DNA from: Alphaproteobacteria bacterium
GTDB taxonomy: Bacteria > Pseudomonadota > Alphaproteobacteria > Micavibrionales > Micavibrionaceae
Length of the DNA: 6,870 bases
NCBI GenBank assembly: GCA_021776015.1
Contig: JAJFGT010000096.1
Coordinates: 1-6,870, forward strand
Direction of reading: 5' to 3'
Shown here piece after piece: positions 5,226 through 6,870 of this stretch. The notes under the pieces are model-generated. The model was not told where the DNA came from. It ran no database searches and saw only the letters and a program-made list of their open reading frames with translations. Each line of letters begins with the position of its first letter. Position 1 is the first letter of the stretch. The position numbers and the translations under genes were made by a program.

Positions 5226-5840
5226 AAGCTTGTTATACCTATCAAGAGAAAATTCATATAATTGACCCTTCTTCTTTGAAATAGGGCATCCAATCCACAT
5301 AGGAATTGGGTGATGCCATGCAAACTCCATAATCATAGAACGTTCAAAAGGCTTTAGTAATTGAGGAGCATCACATTCTATATCTTTAATCTCAGCTTTA
5401 CTCTTTTGCTCTTTTGTCCAAACAACATAAGAACCATATGATTTCCAAAAGCCTTCTGCCCCCAATTCCATTAAATCAGGTGAAGATTTCAAAATAGGCA
5501 TCCCTTTTAAATTTTTCTCTATAATCATGATCAAATCATCAAGTGAAGACTCTTTAGAGACTCTATTCAGAACAGAGATAAGAAACAGTTGCTGTTCTTT
5601 CTTCGGCATAGCTTTAATACGGAGACCATAAAAGAAAAAATTTTCATGTTTATCGCTAAAAAAAGCTTCCAAAGCTAAATCAGATGGCGCATTTAAAACC
5701 CAATCCATTAAGTCTTTTATCTCAACAGGATTTGGAGACACAGGAATATGCTTTGCATTTTCCCACATTCCATCTTCTGCAATTTGCCAGTGAGTGATAA
5801 ATTTTCCTGATGTTTCGGAAGAAAGTTTTTTTATAAACAT
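5205..5840 (-). CDS. Unrecognised soluble protein, 211 aa
   Basis: I do not recognise a family. There is no signal peptide or membrane helix. The protein looks globular and mixed alpha/beta, with many aromatic residues. The most distinctive parts are 'ELGAEGFWKSYGSYVVWTKE' in the middle and 'MEFAWHHPIPMWIGCPISKK' near the C-terminus, where a His-His pair, two Trp and a Cys cluster; these would be the first places to look for a conserved site. The ATG at 5840 is the first in frame and has no Shine-Dalgarno, although a TAAAAT box at 5852-5847 would place transcription close to it. It follows the upstream gene on the same strand after 49 nt, so the two are probably an operon. Its last seven codons, including the stop, lie inside the 3' end of the fusion gene on the opposite strand. 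Coding status is well supported by length and placement. Confidence 0.75.
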   Translation of the reverse strand: MFIKKLSSETSGKFITHWQIAEDGMWENAKHIPVSPNPVEIKDLMDWVLNAPSDLALEAFFSDKHENFFFYGLRIKAMPKKEQQLFLISVLNRVSKESSLDDLIMIIEKNLKGMPILKSSPDLMELGAEGFWKSYGSYVVWTKEQKSKAEIKDIECDAPQLLKPFERSMIMEFAWHHPIPMWIGCPISKKKGQLYEFSLDRYNKLLNFVSL

Positions 5841-5869
5841 GTTTTCATTTTACAAATAAATATAATGAT

Positions 5870-5889
5870 AGAGTAGATTTATATACTCT
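5870..5889 (-). promoter_or_regulatory. Small hairpin at the junction of the two minus-strand genes
   Basis: AGAGTA (5870-5875), 8-nt loop, TACTCT (5884-5889): a 6-bp stem ending next to the stop codon (5890-5892) of the upstream gene. On the transcribed strand it is followed by ATCATTATATTTATTTG, T-rich but without a clean U-run. It could act as a weak terminator, processing site or 3' stabiliser between the two genes. The stem is A/U-rich and short, so chance is possible. Confidence 0.3.
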
Positions 5890-6870
5890 CTATTGAAGAG
5901 TAAAGGTCTCCAGCATAAGGTTAAAAGTACCAACACTTTTTGCCCACTCCATATAATCAAATCTCTGATCAGGAATAATCATAAAGACTATGAAATAACT
6001 TGAGCTTGTTTCGTTATATGAAACCCACATTTCATCCCCTACACCTTCAACAGATCTATAGATCTTAATAGGTGAAAAAGCGACAGTCCCATCTTTTTTC
6101 CCTCCAGATCTTTCTATAACATTTACTTTTTCTACATTAAGGCCTTTTCTCCGTTTTTCTTTAATCATTTTATCTATTCTTGTATTAACGTCAGGCAAAA
6201 GAGTCTTTGAAACCAATATAGTTTGAATATATCCTTTTTTCTTATCCACATACGCCTCGTCTGCCCCTCTTTTCTTTAAATCTATGACATGTCCAAATGT
6301 TGTAGACATATCCCGAGTCGTATCATAATCATCTATAATATATTGCAAAGTCTTAGGGTAACTATGACCTGCTATATTAGAATATTCATAGATGTTTGTA
6401 AGCTGATACGAACCTTCATCTGGATTAGAAAGCCTAAGAAGAGTCATTGTCCATAATTGGTTGTCCCCATGTTCCTCCTCCATCTGGATAGGAAGAAAAT
6501 ATTCTGACAAAATAATACGATCACCATTTCTTTGAACAACAGCACGAACAGTATATGAACGCCCTTCTAAGAAAACACTATATTTTGCATGGATCAAATC
6601 CGCAGAAAAAACCTTTAACCCCCTTATGTATATCCCCTTTACAGACATATAATGTATAAACCAGTGCTCAATACTCGTGTAAGCATTCATTTTAATGGCT
6701 TGCATCATAAATATTTCACGGTCATCATCATCAATAGGAGGGCTTACATATTTAACAATTGTTCCTAACAGACGCGTACTTAGCCCAGAGGTATCCTTCT
6801 CAAGCACAACTTCTTCAGAATTAGTATCATCTAATTCTACCTGATCTTCAAATTCCTTATGCTCGTTGTC
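5890..6870 (-). CDS. Unrecognised protein, N-terminus beyond window, at least 326 aa
   Basis: I do not recognise a family. The frame stays open from the stop at 5890-5892 to the right edge, so the gene is 5'-partial. A GTG at 6807 could start a 305-aa product but has no visible support. The 21 codons upstream of it encode an acidic stretch (beginning DNEHKEFEDQVELDD) that looks like a continuing linker. The visible part then has 'YVSPPIDDDDREIFMMQAIK', a predicted beta-rich region (residues ~75-140 from the edge, including 'SYTVRAVVQRNGDRIILSEY'), a Lys/Arg-rich helix ('RIDKMIKEKRRKGLNVEK') and a C-terminal hydrophobic strand 'SSYFIVFMIIPDQ'. There is no cysteine in the visible 326 residues, which is common in exported proteins, but the N-terminus that would show a signal is missing. 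It is probably co-transcribed with the 211-aa gene 49 nt downstream. Confidence 0.75.
   Translation of the reverse strand, partial: DNEHKEFEDQVELDDTNSEEVVLEKDTSGLSTRLLGTIVKYVSPPIDDDDREIFMMQAIKMNAYTSIEHWFIHYMSVKGIYIRGLKVFSADLIHAKYSVFLEGRSYTVRAVVQRNGDRIILSEYFLPIQMEEEHGDNQLWTMTLLRLSNPDEGSYQLTNIYEYSNIAGHSYPKTLQYIIDDYDTTRDMSTTFGHVIDLKKRGADEAYVDKKKGYIQTILVSKTLLPDVNTRIDKMIKEKRRKGLNVEKVNVIERSGGKKDGTVAFSPIKIYRSVEGVGDEMWVSYNETSSSYFIVFMIIPDQRFDYMEWAKSVGTFNLMLETFTLQ

Noticed and set aside
6805..6807. GTG as the true start of the right-hand minus-strand gene
   Set aside because: The frame stays open to the window edge, with a plausible coding acidic segment upstream and no Shine-Dalgarno or promoter at the GTG; the gene is better treated as 5'-partial.

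Overview
The window looks like chromosome from a low-GC (roughly 35-40% G+C by eye) alphaproteobacterium. The best evidence is the PstS fragment at the left edge. Its 'SRMIKESEEKLCAKNG...KIGFDGIVLANSK' run and its paired cysteines match the alphaproteobacterial form of the phosphate-binding protein. The genus cannot be named from sequence alone. No tRNA, rRNA, transposase, integrase or CRISPR array was seen.

Layout: (1) 1-950, minus strand: an ArsR-type repressor followed 47 nt later by pstS, which runs off the left edge; the two probably form an operon. (2) 951-1040: a divergent control region with a good sigma70-type promoter on each strand. Both place the start of transcription almost on the ATG, so both messages are probably leaderless or nearly so. 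A 6-bp-arm inverted repeat over the arsR -10 box is a candidate autoregulatory operator. (3) 1041-1832, plus strand: an unrecognised polytopic membrane protein with a weak internal duplication. (4) 1850-2350, minus strand: a DUF1543-type protein made of two related halves. (5) 2351-2492: a divergent intergenic stretch holding a 2.5-copy decamer repeat and a good promoter for the next gene. (6) 2493-5225, plus strand: a 910-residue multidomain protein and the highlight of the window. Its order is a HAD-like domain, a response-regulator receiver-like domain, a PPDK-type swivelling phosphohistidine domain and a PPDK-type PEP-binding barrel. It lacks the ATP-grasp domain that normally completes pyruvate phosphate dikinase. 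(7) 5205-6870, minus strand: two unrecognised genes 49 nt apart, probably an operon. The downstream one overlaps the 3' end of the fusion gene tail-to-tail by 21 bp, and the upstream one runs off the right edge.

How the genes may work together (inference): the arsR-pstS pair suggests phosphate uptake under control of an arsenic- or metal-type sensor. The fusion protein keeps the residues for taking phosphate from PEP onto a histidine. It also carries two further domains of families that form phospho-aspartate, so it could be a self-contained PEP-driven phosphorelay or a regulator. Nothing in the sequence links it directly to the phosphate locus beyond proximity.
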